From Calliopsis andreniformis (Eukaryota > Arthropoda > Insecta > Hymenoptera > Andrenidae), in NCBI RefSeq assembly GCF_051401765.1, contig NW_027480482.1, forward strand, positions 806,001 to 870,000: a stretch of DNA of 64,000 nt, written 5' to 3'. The notes under the pieces are model-generated. The model made no database searches, had not been told where the DNA came from, and saw only the letters and a list, made by a program, of their open reading frames with translations. The translations under genes were made by a program, and so were the position numbers. How positions within the stretch are numbered: the stretch's first letter is position 1; the number at the start of each line of letters is the position of its first letter. Below are positions 12,701-26,466 of the stretch, in pieces.

Positions 12701-13941
12701 GATTGTTGATGACTGAGGTCTGAAGATTGAGGATTCAGGATTGAGGATTCAGAATTGAGGTTTGAGGACCAAGGATTGAGGATTGAAGGTTGAGTATTGC
12801 GGATTGAGGATTGAGGATTGAAGACTGAGGACTGAGGATTGAGGATGAGGGCTGAGAGTTGAGGATTGAGGTTTGAGGACTGAGGACTGAGGATCGAGGA
12901 TTGAGAATTGAAGATTTAGGATTGAGGACTGAGGATTGAGGATTAAGGATTGAGTATTGAGGATTGATGATTGAGGATTGGGGACTGAGGATTGAAGATT
13001 GAGGATTGAGGATTGACGATGAGGGCTGAGGGTTGAGGATTGAGGTTTGAGGACTGAGGCCTGAGGATTGAGGATTGAGAATTGAGGACTCAGGATTGAG
13101 GATTGAAGATTGAGGATTGGGTATTGAGGATTGAAGAATGAGGATTGACGATTGAGGATTGAGGATTGAGGATTGAGGATTGAAGATTGAGGATTGGGTA
13201 CTGAGGATTGAAGAATGAGGATTGAGGATTGAGGATTGACGAGTAAGGATTGAGTATTGAGGATTGAAGATTGTGGATTGGGGACTGAGTATTGAAGATT
13301 GAGGATTGAGGATTGACGATGAGGGCTGAGTGTTGAAGATTGAGGATTGAGGATTGAGTATTGAGGATTGAGGATTGAGGATTGAAGATTCAGTATTGAG
13401 GATTGAAGATTGAGAATTGAGGATTGAGGATTGAGCATTGAGGACTGAGTGTTGAGTGTTGAGTGATGAGAATTGATGATTGTGGATAGAGGTTTGAAGA
13501 TTGCAGATTGAGTATTGAGTATTGAAAACTTTGAATTGAGGATATTCTATTGAGGATTTAGGATTGACAACTGATTGTTGATGACTGAGGGCTGAAGATT
13601 GAGGATTCAGGAATGAGGATTCAGAATTGAGGATTCAGAATTGAGGTTTGAGGACTGAGGATTGAGGATTGAGGATTGAGTATTGAAGATTGAGGATTGA
13701 TGATTGAGGATTGAGGATTGAGGATTGGGGATTGAGGATTGAGGATTGAGGTTTGAGGACTGAGGACTGAGGATTGAGGATTGAGGATTGAGGATTGAAG
13801 ATTCAGTATTGAGGATTGAAGATTGGGAATTGAGGATTGAGGATTGAACAATGAGGACTGAGTGTTGAAGTTTGAGTGATGAGAATTGATGTTTGTGGAT
13901 AGAGGTTTGAAGATTGCAGATTGAGTATTGAGTATTGAAAA
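9784..13941. repeat. 4,158-bp tandem duplication, copy 2
   Basis: This is the second copy of the 5626-9783 segment. Matching continues past the copy end to 13967 and is lost at 13968/9810. The crossover that made the duplication therefore lies within 9784-9809, which is the conserved core of an A block (CTGTGAATTGAGG followed by GATATTCTATTGAG). The two copies are adjacent with no intervening sequence. Confidence 0.92.
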
Positions 13942-16900
13942 CTGTGAATTGAGGATATTCTATTGAGAATTGAGGATTGACAACTGATTGTTGAGGTCTG
14001 AGGGCCGAAGATTGAGGATTCAGGATTGAGGATTCAGAATTGAGGTTTGAGGACTGAGGATTGAGGATTGAAGATTGAGTATTGAAGATTGAATATTGAG
14101 GATTGCGGATTGAGGATTGAGGATTGAGGATGAGTGCTGAGGGTTGAGGATTGAGGTTTGAGGACGGGGGACTGAGGATTGAGGATTGAGAATTGAGGAT
14201 TGAGGAATGAGGATTGACGATTGAGGATTGGGTATTGAGGATTGAGGAATGAGGATTGAGGATTGAGGATTGAGGATTGAGGATTGAGGATTGAAGATTG
14301 AGTATTCAGGATTGAGGATCGAGGATTGAGGATTGAAGATTGAGGATTGAGTATTGAGGATTGAAGATTGAGGATCGAGGATTGAGGATTGAAGATTGAG
14401 GATTGAGTATTGAGGATTGAAGATTGAGGATTGGGGACTGAGGATTGAAGATTGAGGGTTGAGGATTGAGTATGGAGGATTGAGGATTGAGGATTGAAGA
14501 TTCAGAATTGAGGATTGAAGATTGAGAATTGATGATTGAGGATTGAGCATTCAGGACTGAGTGTTGAGCGTTGAGTGATGAGAATTGATGATTGTGGATA
14601 GAGGTTTGAAGATTGCAGATTGAGTATTGAGTATTGAAAACTGTGAATTGAGGATATTCTATTGAGGATTGAGGATTGACAACTGATTGTTGATGACTGA
14701 GTGCTGAAGATTGAGGATTCAGGATTGCGGATTCACAATTGAGGTTCGAGGTCTGAGGATTGAGGATTGAAGATTGAGTATTGAGGATTGAAGATTGAGG
14801 ATTGAGGATTGAGGATTGAGGATTGAGGATGAGGTATGAGGGTTGAGGATTGAGGTTTGAGGACTGAGGACTGAGGATTGATGATTGAGAATTGAGGATT
14901 GAGGATTGAGGATTGAAGATTGAGGATTGGGTATTGAGGATTGAAGAATGAGGACTGAGGATTGAGGATTGAGGATTGAGGATTGAGGATTGAGGATTGA
15001 GGATTGAAGATTGAGTATTGGGGATTCAAGATTGAGAATTGAGGATTGAAGATTGAGGATTGAGGATTGAGTATTGACGATTGAGGATTGAAGATTGAGG
15101 ATTGGGGACTGAGTGTTGAGGGTTGAGTGATGAGAATTGATGTTTGTGGATAGAGATTTGCGGATTGCAGATTGAGTATTGAGTATTGAAAACTGTGAAT
15201 TAGTGATATTCTATTGAGGATTGAGGATTGACAACTGATTGTTGAGGTCTGAGGTCTGAAGATTGAAGATTCAGGATTGAGGATTCAGGATTGAGGTTTG
15301 AGGACTGAGGATTGAGGATTGAGGATTGAGGACTGAGGACTGAGGATCGAGGATTGAGAATTGAGGATTGAGGATTGAGGATTGAGGATTGAGGATTGAG
15401 GATTGAAGATTGAGAATTGAGGATTGAGGATTGAGCATTGAGGACTGAGTGTTGAGTGTTGAGTGATGAGAATTGATGATTGTGGATAGAGGTTTGAAGA
15501 TTGCAGATTGAGTATTGAGTATTGAAAACTTTGAATTGAGGATATTCTATTGAGGATTTAGGATTGACAACTGATTGTTGATGACTGAGGGCTGAAGATT
15601 GAGGATTCAGGAATGAGGATTCAGAATTGAGGATTCAGAATTGAGGTTTGAGGACTGAGGATTGAGGATTGAGGATTGAGTATTGAAGATTGAGGATTGA
15701 TGATTCAGGATTGAGGATTGAGGATTGGGGATTGAGGATTGAGGATTGAGGTTTGAGGACTGAGGACTGAGGATTGAGGATTGAGGATTGAGGATTGAAG
15801 ATTCAGTATTGAGGATTGAAGATTGGGAATTGAGGATTGAGGATTGAACAATGAGGACTGAGTGTTGAAGTTTGAGTGATGAGAATTGATGTTTGTGGAT
15901 AGAGGTTTGAAGATTGCAGATTGAGTATTGAGTATTGAAAACTGTGAATTGAGGATATTCTATTGAGAATTGAGGATTGACAACTGATTGTTGAGGTCTG
16001 AGGGCCGAAGATTGAGGATTCAGGATTGAGGATTCAGAATTGAGGTTTGAGGACTGAGGATTGAGGATTGAAGATTGAGTATTGAAGATTGAATATTGAG
16101 GATTGCGGATTGAGGATTGAGGATTGAGGATGAGTGCTGAGGGTTGAGGATTGAGGTTTGAGGACGGGGGACTGAGGATTGAGGATTGAGAATTGAGGAT
16201 TGAGGAATGAGGATTGACGATTGAGGATTGGGTATTGAGGATTGAGGAATGAGGATTGAGGATTGAGGATTGAGGATTGAGGATTGAGGATTGAAGATTG
16301 AGTATTCAGGATTGAGGATCGAGGATTGAGGATTGAAGATTGAGGATTGAGTATTGAGGATTGAAGATTGAGAATTGGGGACTGAGGATTGAAGATTGAG
16401 GGTTGAGGATTGAGTATGGAGGATTGAGGATTGAGGATTGAAGATTCAGAATTGAGGATTGAAGATTGAGAATTGATGATTGAGGATTGAGCATTCAGGA
16501 CTGAGTGTTGAGCGTTGAGTGATGAGAATTGATGATTGTGGATAGAGGTTTGAAGATTGCAGATTGAGTATTGAGTATTGAAAACTGTGAATTGAGGATA
16601 TTCTATTGAGGATTGAGGATTGACAACTGATTGTTGATGACTGAGTGCTGAAGATTGAGGATTCAGGATTGCGGATTCACAATTGAGGTTCGAGGTCTGA
16701 GGATTGAGGATTGAAGATTGAGCATTGAGGATTGAAGATTGAGGATTGAGGATTGAGGATTGAGGATTGAGGATGAGGTATGAGGGTTGAGGATTGAGGT
16801 TTGAGGACTGAGGACTGAGGATTGATGATTGAGAATTGAGGATTGAGGATTGAGGATTGAAGATTGAGGATTGGGTATTGAGGATTGAAGAATGAGGACT

Positions 16901-17012
16901 GAGGATTGAGGATTGAGGATTGAGGATTGAGGATTGAGGATTGAGGATTGAAGATTGAGTATTGGGGATTCAAGATTGAGAATTGAGGATTGAAGATTGA
17001 GGATTGAGGATT
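13397..17012. repeat. About 2,000-bp duplication (13.40-15.07 and 15.40-17.01 kb)
   Basis: The left part of the two copies matches at an offset of exactly 2,000 bp (13441/15441, 13856/15856, 14301/16301). Near 14.35-14.43 kb copy 1 has 56 bp (8 units) more, after which the offset is 1,944 bp (14555/16499). Visible substitutions include GATGATTGAG against GATGATTCAG near 13706/15706. About 330 bp between the copies holds an A block at 15107. A third relative spans about 18.73-19.9 kb, with its A blocks at 18743 and 19386 spaced 643 bp as in copy 2. Confidence 0.82.
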
Positions 17013-19619
17013 GTGAATGAGGGCTCAGGGTTAAGGATTGAGGATTGAGTATAGAATCCTGAGAATTCAGGATACTCTATTGAGTATTGAGAATTGAGGA
17101 TTGATGGTTGAGTATTGAGGATTGAGGATTGAGGATTGAAGATTGAGGATTGAGGATTGAAGATTGAGGATTGGGTACTGAGGATTGAAGAATGAGGATT
17201 GAGGATTGAGGATTGAGGATTGAGGATTGAAGATTGAGTATTGAGGATTGATGGTTGACGGTTGAGGATTGAGGAATGAGGATTGAGTATTGAACATTGA
17301 GGACTGAGTGTTGAGGGTTGAGTGATGAGAATTGATGTTTGTGGATAGAGGTTTGAAGATTGCAGATTGAGTACTGCGTAGTGAAAGCTGTGAATTGAGG
17401 AGATTCTATTGAGTATCGAGGAGTGACAACTGATTGTTGAGGACTGAGGGCCGAGGATTGAGGGTTCAGGATTGAGGATTCAGAATTGAGGTTTGAGGAC
17501 TGAGGTATGAGGATTGAAGATTGAGTATTGAAGATTGAAGATTGAGCATTGAGGATTGAGGACTGAGGATTGAGGATTGAGAATTGAGGATTGAGGATTG
17601 AGGATTGAGGACTGCAGATTGAGTATTGTGGATTAAAGATTGAGAACTGAGGATTGAGGATTGATGATTGAGGATTGAAGATTGAGGATTGGGGACTGAG
17701 TGTTGAGGGCTGAGTGATGAGAATTGATGTTTGTGGACAGAGATTTGAAGATTGCAGGTTGAATATTGAGTACTGAAAGGTGTGAATTGATGATATTCTA
17801 TTGAGGATTGAGGATTGACAACTGATTGTTGAGGTCTGAGGTCTGAAGATTGAGGATTCAGGATTGAGGATTCAGGATTGAGGTTTGAGGACTGAGGATT
17901 GAGGATTGAGGATTGAGGATTGAGGATCGAGGACTGAGGATTGAAGATTGAGGATTGAGGATTGAGGATGAGGGCTGAGGGTTGAGGATTGAGGTTTGAG
18001 GACTGAGGACTGAGGATCGAGGATTGGGAATTGAGGATTGAGGATTGAGGATTGAGGATTGAGGATTGAGGATTGAAGATTGAAGATTGGGGACTGAGTG
18101 TTGAGGGTTGAGTGATGAGAATTGATGTTTGTGGATAGAGATTTGAAGATTGCAGACTGAGTATTGCGTATTGATAGCTCTGAGCGGTGGATATTCTATT
18201 GACGATTGAGGATTGACAACTCATTGTTTAGGACTGAGTGCTGAAGATTGAGGACTCAGGATTGGGGATTCAGGATTGTGGTTTAAGGACTGAGGATTGA
18301 GGATTGAGGATTGTGGATTGAGGATTGATTATTGAGGATTGAAGATTGAGGATTGGGTATTGAGGATTGAACATTGAGGTTTGAGGATTGAGGATTGAGG
18401 ATTGAGGATTGAGGATTGAGGATTGAAGAATGAATATTGATGATTGAAGATTGAGTATTGAGGATTGAGGATTGAGTATTGAAGATTGAGGATTGATGAT
18501 TGAGGATTGAGGATTGAGGATTGAGGATTGAGGATTGAGGACTGAAGATTGAGCATTCAGGATTGAGGATTGAGGATTGAGGATTGAGGATTGAGAATTG
18601 AGGGTTGAAGATTGAGGATTGGGGACTGAGTGTTGAAGATTGAGGATTGAGGATTGAGTATTGAGGATTGAGGATTGAGGATTGAAGATTCAGTATTGAG
18701 CATTGAAGATTGAGAACTGAGGATTGAGGATTGAACAATGAGGACTGAGTGTTGAAGTTTGAGTGATGAGAATTGATGTTTGTGGATAGAGGTTTGAAGA
18801 TTGCAGATTGAGTATTGAGTATTGAAAACTGTGAATTGAGGATATTCTATTGAGAATTGAGGATTGACAACTGATTGTTGAGGTCTGAGGGCCGAAGATT
18901 GAGGATTCAGGATTGAGGATTCAGAATTGAGGTTTGAGGACTGAGGATTGAGGATTGAAGATTGAGTATTGAAGATTGAATATTGAGGATTGCGGATTGA
19001 GGATTGAGGATTGAGGATGAGTGCTGAGGGTTGAGGATTGAGGTTTGAGGACGGGGGACTGAGGATTGAGGATTGAGAATTGAGGATTGAGGAATGAGGA
19101 TTGACGATTGAGGATTGGGTATTGAGGATTGAGGAATGAGGATTGAGGATTGAGGATTGAGGATTGAGGATTGAGGATTGAAGATTGAGTATTCAGGATT
19201 GAGGATCGCGGATTGAGGATTGAAGATTGAGGATTGAGTATTGAGGATTGAAGATTGAGGATTGGGGACTGAGGATTGAAGATTGAGGGTTGAGGATTGA
19301 GTATTGAGGATTGAGGATTGAGGATTGAAGATTCAGAATTGAGGATTGAAGATTGAGAATTGAGGATTGAGGATTGAGCATTGAGGACTGAGTGTTGAGC
19401 GTTGAGTGATGAGAATTGATGATTGTGGATAGAGGTTTGAAGATTGCAGATTGAGTATTGAGTATTGAAAACTGTGAATTGAGGATATTCTATTGAGGAT
19501 TGAGGATTGACAACTGATTGTTGATGACTGAGTGCTGAAGATTGAGGATTCAGGATTGCGGATTCACAATTGAGGTTCGAGGTCTGAGGATTGAGGATTG
19601 AAGATTGAGTATTGAGGAT

Positions 19620-20150
19620 TGAAGATTGAGGATTGAGGATTGAGGATTGAGGATTGAGGATGAGGTATGAGGGTTGAGGATTGAGGTTTGAGGACTGAGG
19701 ACTGAGGATTGATGATTGAGAATTGAGGATTGAGGATTGAGGACTGAAGATTGAGGATTGGGTATTGAGGATTGAAGAATGAGGACTGAGGATTGAGGAT
19801 TGAGGATTGAGGATTGAGGATTGAGGATTGAGGATTGAGGATTGAAGATTGAGTATTGGGGATTCAAGATTGAGAATTGAGGATTGAAGATTGAGGATTG
19901 AGGATTGAAGATTGAGGACGAGGGCTGAGGGTTGAGGATTGAGGTTTGAGGACTGAGGACTGAGGATTGATGATTGAGAATTGAGGATTGAGGATTGAGG
20001 ACTGAAGATTGAGGATTGGGTATTGAGGATTGAAGAATGAGGACTGAGGATTGAGGATTGAGGATTGAGGATTGAGGATTGAGGATTGAGGATTGAGGAT
20101 TGAAGATTGAGTATTGGGGATTCAAGATTGAGAATTGAGGATTGAAGATT
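19620..20150. repeat. 258-bp direct duplication
   Basis: A segment containing a D block, GATGATTGAGAATTGAGG, GACTGAAGATTGAGG and GGGGATTCAAGATTGAG appears twice. The marker TTGAGGTTTGAGGACTG begins at 19681 and 19939. The first copy has GATGAGGTATGAGGG and the second GACGAGGGCTGAGGG at the D block start. A longer arrangement of the same kind is at 14.8-15.0, 16.76-17.0 and 24.65-24.9 kb. Confidence 0.78.
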
Positions 20151-20430
20151 GAGGATTGAGGATTGAAGATTGAGGACGAGTGCTGAGGGTTGAGGATTGA
20201 GGTTTGAGGACTGAGGGCTGAGGATTGAGGATTGAGAATTGAGGATTGAGGATTGAGGATTGAGGATTGTGAATGAGGGCTCAGGGCTGAGGATTGAGGT
20301 TTGAATATAGAATCCTGAGAATTCAGGATATTCTATTGAGTATTGAGAATTGAGGATTGATGGTTTCAGTATTGAGGATTGAAGACTGACGATTGAGGAT
20401 TGAGGATTGAGGATTGAGGATTGAGGATTT

Positions 20431-20527
20431 AGTATTGAGTATTGAAAACTGTGAATTAGTGATATTCGATTGAGGATTGAGGATTGACAACTGATTGTTG
20501 AGGTCTGAGGTCTGAAGATTGAGGATT
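20431..20527 (+). repeat. Half block A (3' half only), core mutated
   Basis: The segment starts with TATTGAGTATTGAAAACTG and contains AATTAGTGATATTCGATTG, so the usual TATTCTATTG is changed to TATTCGATTG. GACAACTGATTGTTGAG follows. The 5' ten units of block A are absent. It also lacks the usual GATTCAG end immediately after GTCTGAAGATTGAGG. Confidence 0.7.
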
Positions 20528-21578
20528 GAGGATTGAGGATTCAGGATTGAGGGGTGAGGACTGAGGATTGAGGATTGTGGATTGAGGACTGAGGACTGAG
20601 GATCGAGGATTGAGAATTGAGGATTGAGGATGAGGGCTGAGGGTTGAGGATTGAGGTTTGAGGACTGAGGACTGAGGATCGAGGATTGGGAATTGAGGAT
20701 TGAGGATTGAGGATTGAGGATTGAGGATTGAAGATTGAAGATTGGGGACTGAGTGTTGAGGGTTGAGTGATGAGAATTGATGTTTGTGGATAGAGATTTG
20801 AAGATTGCAGACTGAGTATTGCGTATTGATAGCTCTGAGCTGAGGATATTCTATTGACGATTGAGGATTGACAACTCACTGTTTAGGACTGAGTACTGAA
20901 GATTGAGGACTCAGGATTGGGGATTCAGGATTGTGGTTTAAGGACTGAGGATTGAGGATTGAGGATTGTGGATTGAGGATTGATTATTGAGGATTGAAGA
21001 TTGAGGATTGGGTATTGAGGATTGAACATTGAGGTTTGAGGATTGAGGATTGAGGATTGAGGATTGAGGATTGAGGATTGAAGAATGAATATTGATGATT
21101 GAATATTGAGTATTGAGGATTGAGGATTGAGTATTGAAGATTGAGGATTGATGGTTGAGGATTGAGGATTGAGGATTGAGGATTGAGGACTGAGGATCGA
21201 GGATTGAGAATTGAGGATTGAGGATTGAGGACTGAGGATTGAGGATTAAGGATTGAGTATTGGGGATTGAAGATTGAGGATTGGGGACCGAGGATTGAAG
21301 ATTGAGGATTGAGGATTGACGATGAGGGCTGTGGGTTGAGGATTGAGGTTTGAGGACTGAGGCCTGAGGATTGAGGATTGAGAATTGAGGTTTCAGGATT
21401 GAGGATTGAAGATTGAGGATTGGGTATTGAGGATTGAAAAATGAGGATTGAGGATTGAGGATTGAGGATTGAGGATTGAGGATTGAAGATTGAGGATTTG
21501 GTACTGAGGATTGAAGAATGAGGATTGAGGATTGAGGATTGAGGATTGAGGATTGAGTATTGAAGATTGAGGATTGGG

Positions 21579-21746
21579 GACTGAGTGTTGAGGGTTGAGT
21601 GATGAGTATTGATGTTTGTGGATAGAGATTTGCAGAGTGCAGATTGAGTATTGAGTATTGAAAACTGTGAATTAGTGATATTCTATTGAGGATTGATGAT
21701 TGACAACTGATTGTTGAGGTCTGAGGTCTGAAGATTGAGGATTCAG
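21579..21746 (+). repeat. Block A subfamily with AATTAGTGATATTC core
   Basis: In this subfamily the unit before the core is AATTAGT instead of AATTGAG. Full copies start at 15107, 21579, 24951, 26774, 28239, 31018, 32609, 34779, 39799, 42152, 47151, 49686 and 51431. The half-modules at 20.43, 26.36 and 30.61 kb also carry it. A subset (21579, 28239, 32609, 39799, 47151, 49686) has TTTGCAGAGTGCAG in the middle; a further set (34779, 42152, 51431) has a CAGCGTGCAG variant and TATTGAATATTGAAAACAG. Confidence 0.85.
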
Positions 21747-22200
21747 GATTGAGAATTCAGGAGTGAGGGGTGAGGACTGAGGATTGTGGATTGAGGATTG
21801 AGGACTGAGGACTGAGGATCGAGGATTGAGAGTTGAGGATTGAGGATTGAGGATTGAGGATTGAGTATTGAAGATTGAGTATTGAGGATTGAAGACTGAC
21901 GATTGAATATTGAGGATTGAGGATTGAGGATTGAGGATTGAGGAATGAAGATTGAGTATTGAGAATTGAAGATTGAGGATTGGGTATTTAGGATTGAAGA
22001 ATGAGGATTGAGGATTGAGGATTGAGGATTGAGCATTGAAGAAAGAGTATTGAGGATTGAAGATTGAGGATTGGGGATTGAGGATTGAGGATTGAGGATT
22101 GAAGATTGAGGATGAGGGCTGAGGGTTGAGGATTGAGGTTTGAGGACTGAGGGCTGAGGATTGAGGATTGAGAGTTGAGGATTGAGGATTGAGGATTGAG

Positions 22201-22311
22201 GATTGTGAATGAGGGCTCAGGGTTGAGGATTGAGGTTTGAGTATAGAATCCTGAGAATTAAGGTTTTCTATTGAGTATTGAGAATTGAGGATTGATGGTT
22301 GAGTATTGAGG
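22201..22311 (+). repeat. Block B' variant, hairpin broken (8 copies)
   Basis: Here the 3' arm reads AATTAAGGTTTTCTATTG (or AATTAATGTTTTCTATTG) instead of AATTCAGGATATTCTATTG. One base is lost and the hairpin cannot form fully. Copies start at 22201, 28868, 33245, 35422, 42774, 47787, 50315 and 52074. Seven of them are followed by a standard B copy at a fixed distance: 166 bp (22201/22367, 35422/35588, 42774/42940, 52074/52240) or 424 bp (28868/29292, 33245/33669, 47787/48211). Only the copy at 50315, next to a rearrangement, stands alone. Confidence 0.85.
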
Positions 22312-25300
22312 ATTGAGGATTGGGGATTGAGGATTGAGAATTGAGGATTGAGGATTGAGGATTGAGGATTGTGAATGAGGGCTCAGGGCTGAGGATTGAG
22401 GTTTGAGTATAGAATCCTGAGAATTCAGGATATTCTATTGAGTATTGAGAATTGAGTGTTGATGGTTGAGTATTGAGGATTGAGGATTGAGGATTGAGGA
22501 TTGAGTATTGAAGATTGAGGATTGATGATTGAGGATTGAGGATTGAGGATTGAGGATTGAGGATTGAGGATTGAAGATTGAGTTTTCAGGATTGAGGATT
22601 GAGGATAGAGGATTGAGGATTGAGGATTTTGTATTGAGGATTGAAGATTGAGGATTGGGGACTGAGTGTTGAAGATTGAGGATTGAGGATTGAGTATTGA
22701 GGATTGAGGATTGAGGATTTAGGATTGAAGATTCAGAATTGAGGATTGAAGATTGAGGATTGGGGATTGAGGATTGTGCATTGAGGACTGAGTGTTGAGG
22801 GTTGAGTGATGAGAATTGATGATTGTGGATAGAAGTTTGAAGATTGCAGATTGAGTATTGAGTATTGAAAACTGTGAATTGAGGATATTCTATTGAGGAT
22901 TGAAGATTGACAACTGATTGTTGATGACTGAGGGCTGAAGATTGAGGATTCAGGAATGCGGATTCAGAATTGAGGTTCGAGGACTGAGGATTGCGGATTG
23001 AGGATTGAGAACTGAGGATTGAGGATTGACGATTGAAGATTGAGGATTGGGTATTGAGGATTGAAGAATGAGGATTGAGGATTGAGGATTGAGGATTGAG
23101 GATTGAAGATTGAGGATTGAGGATTGAGTGTTGTGGATTGAGGACGAGGACTGAGGGCTGAGTATTGATGTTTGAGGTCTGAGGATTGAGGATTGAGGAT
23201 TCAGAATTGAGGATTGAGGATTGAGGATTGAAGTTTGAGGATTGGGTATTGAGGATTGAAGAATGAGAATTGAGGATTGAGGATTGAGGATTGAGGATTG
23301 AAGAAAGAGTATTGAGGATTGAAGATTGAGGATTGGGGATTGAGGATTGAGGATTGAGAATTGAAGATTGAGGATGAGGGCTGAGGATTGAGGGTTGAGG
23401 TTTGAGGACTGAGGGCTGAGGATTGAGGATTGAGAATTGAGGATTGAGGATTGAGGATTGAGGATTGTGAATGAGGGCTCAGGGTTGAGGATTGAGGTTT
23501 GAGTATAGAACCCTGAGAATTCAGGATATTCTATTGAGTATTGAGAATTGAGGATTGATGGTTGAGTATTGAGGATTGAGGATTGAGGATTGAGGATTGA
23601 CGATTGAAGATTGAGGATTGGGTATTGAGGATTGAAGAATGAGGATTGAGGATTCAGGATTGAGGATTCAGAATTGAGGTTTGAGGATTGATGGTTGAGT
23701 ATTGAGGATTGAGGACTGAGGATTGAAGATTGAGGATTGGGTATTGAGGATTGAAGAATGAGGATTGAGGATTGAGGATTGAGGATTGAGGATTGAGGAT
23801 TGAGGATAGAGGATTGAAGATTGAGGGTTGGGTATTGAGGATTGAAGAATGAGGATTGAGGATTGAGGATTGAGGATTGAGGATCGAAGATTGAGTATAG
23901 AGGATTGAAGATTGACGATTGAGTATTGAGGATTGAGGATTGAACATTGAGGACTGAGTGTTAAGGGATGAGTAATGGGAATTGTTGTCTGTGGATAGAG
24001 GTTTGAAGATTGCAGATTGAGTATTATGTATTGAAACCTGTGAATTGAGGATATTCTATTGAGGATTGAGGATTCACAACTGATTGTTGAGGACTGAGGG
24101 CCGAAGATTGAGGATTCAGGATTGAGGCTTCAGAATTGAGGTTTGAGGACTGAGGATCGAGGATTGAAGGTTGAGTACTGAGGATTGAAGGTTGAGGATT
24201 GAGGATTGAGGATTGAGGATTGAGGATGAGGGCTGAGGGTTGAGGATTGAGGTTTGAGGACTGAGGACTGAGGATTGAGGATTGAGAATTGAGGATTGAG
24301 GATTGAGGATTGAGGATTGCAGATTGAGTATTGTGGATTAAAGATTGAGAACTGAGGATTGAGAATTGATGATTGAGGATTGAAGATTGAGGATTGGGGA
24401 CTGAGTGTTGAGGGCTGAGTGATGAGAATTGATGTTTGTGGACAGAGATTTGAAGATTGCAGGTTGAATATTGAGTACTGAAAGGTGTGAATTGATGATA
24501 TTCTATTGAGGATTGAGGATTGACAACTGATTGTTGAGGTCTGAGGTCTGAAGATTGAGGATTCAGGATTGAGGATTCAGGATTGAGGTTTGAGGACTGA
24601 GGACTGAGGATTGAGGATTGAGGATTGAGGATCGAGGACTAAGGATTGAAGATTGAGGATTGAGGATTGAGGATGAGGGCTGAGGGTTGAGGATTGAGGT
24701 TTGAGGACTGAGGACTGAGGATTGATGATTGAGAATTGAGGATTGAGGATTGAGGATTGAAGATTGAGGATTGGGTATTGAGGATTGAAGAATGAGGACT
24801 GAGGATTGAGGATTGAGGATTGAGGATTGAGGATTGAGGATTGAGGATTGAAGATTGAGTATTGGGGATTCAAGATTGAGAATTGAGGATTGAAGATTGA
24901 GGATTGAGGATTGAGGATTGAGGATTGAGGATTGAAGATTGAGGATTGGGGACTGAGTGTTGAGGGTTGAGTGATGAGAATTGATGTTTGTGGATAGAGA
25001 TTTGCAGATTGCAGATTGAGTATTGAGTATTGAAAACTGTGAATTAGTGATATTCTATTGAAGATTGAGGATTGACAACTGATTGTTGAGGTCTGAGGTC
25101 TGAAGATTGAAGATTCAGGATTGAGGATTCAGGATTGAGGTTTGAGGACTGAGGTATGAGGATTGAATATTGAGTATTGAAGATTGAAGATTGAGCATTG
25201 AGGATTGAGGATTGAGGATTGAGGTTCGAGGACTGAGGATTGAGAATTGAGGATTGAGAATTGAGGATTGAGGATTGAGGATTGAAGAAAGAGTATTGTG

Positions 25301-26360
25301 GATTGAAGATTGAGGATTGGGGATTGAGGATTGAGGATTGAGGATTGAAGATTGAGGACGTGGGCTGAGGGTTGATGATTGAGGTTTGAGGACTGAGGGC
25401 TGAGGATTGAGAATTGAGAATTGAGGATTGAGGATTGAGGATTGAGGATTGTGAATGAGGGCTCAGGACTGAGGATTGAGGTTTGAGTATAGAATCCTGA
25501 GAATTCAGGATATTCTATTGAGTATTGGGAATTGAGGATTGATGGTTGAGTATTGAGGATTGAGGATTGGGGATTGAGGATTGAGTATTGAGGATTGAGG
25601 AATGAGGATTGACGATTGAGGATTGGGTATTGAGGATTGAGGAATGAGGATTGAGGATTGAGGATTGAGGATTGAGGATTGAGGATTGAAGATTGAGGAT
25701 TGAAGATTCAGTATTGAGGATTGAAGATTGGGAATTGAGGATTGAGGATTGAACAATGAGGACTGAGTGTTGAAGTTTGAGTGATGAGAATTGATGTTTG
25801 TGGATAGAGGTTTGAAGATTGCAGATTGAGTATTGAGTATTGAAAACTGTGAATTGAGGATATTCTATTGAGAATTGAGGATTGACAACTGATTGTTGAG
25901 GTCTGAGGGCCGAAGATTGAGGATTCAGGATTGAGGATTCAGAATTGAGGTTTGAGGACTGAGGATTGAGGATTGAGGATTGAGGATTGAGGATTGAGGA
26001 TTGAGGATTGAAGACTGAGGACTGAGGATTGAGGATGAGGGCTGAGCGTTGAGGATTGAGGTTTGAGGACTGAGGACTGAGGATCGAGGATTGAGAATTG
26101 AGGATTGAGGATTAAGGACTGAGGATTGAGGATTAAGGATTGAGTATTGGGGATTGAAGGTTGAGGATTGGGGACTGAGGATTGAAGATTGAGGATTGAG
26201 GATTGACGATGAGGGCTGTGGGTTGAGGATTGAGGTTTGAGTATAGAATCCTGAGAATTCAGGATATTCTATTGAGTATTGAGAATTGAGGATTGATGGT
26301 TGAGTATTGAGGATTGAAGACTGACGATTGAGGATTGAGGATTGAGGATTGAGGATTGAG

Positions 26361-26466
26361 GATTGGGTATTGAGTGTTGAAAACTGTGAATTAGTGATAT
26401 TCTATTGAGGATTGAGGATTGACAACTGATTGTTGAGGTCTGAGGTCTGAAGATTGAGGATTCAGG
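26361..26466 (+). repeat. Half block A (3' half only)
   Basis: Plain heptamers lead into GGGTATTGAGTGTTGAAAAC and then the AATTAGTGATATTC core and the normal 3' end. The 5' half of the block is missing. The same truncated module recurs 4,244 bp downstream at 30605, as part of the larger duplication. Confidence 0.72.
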
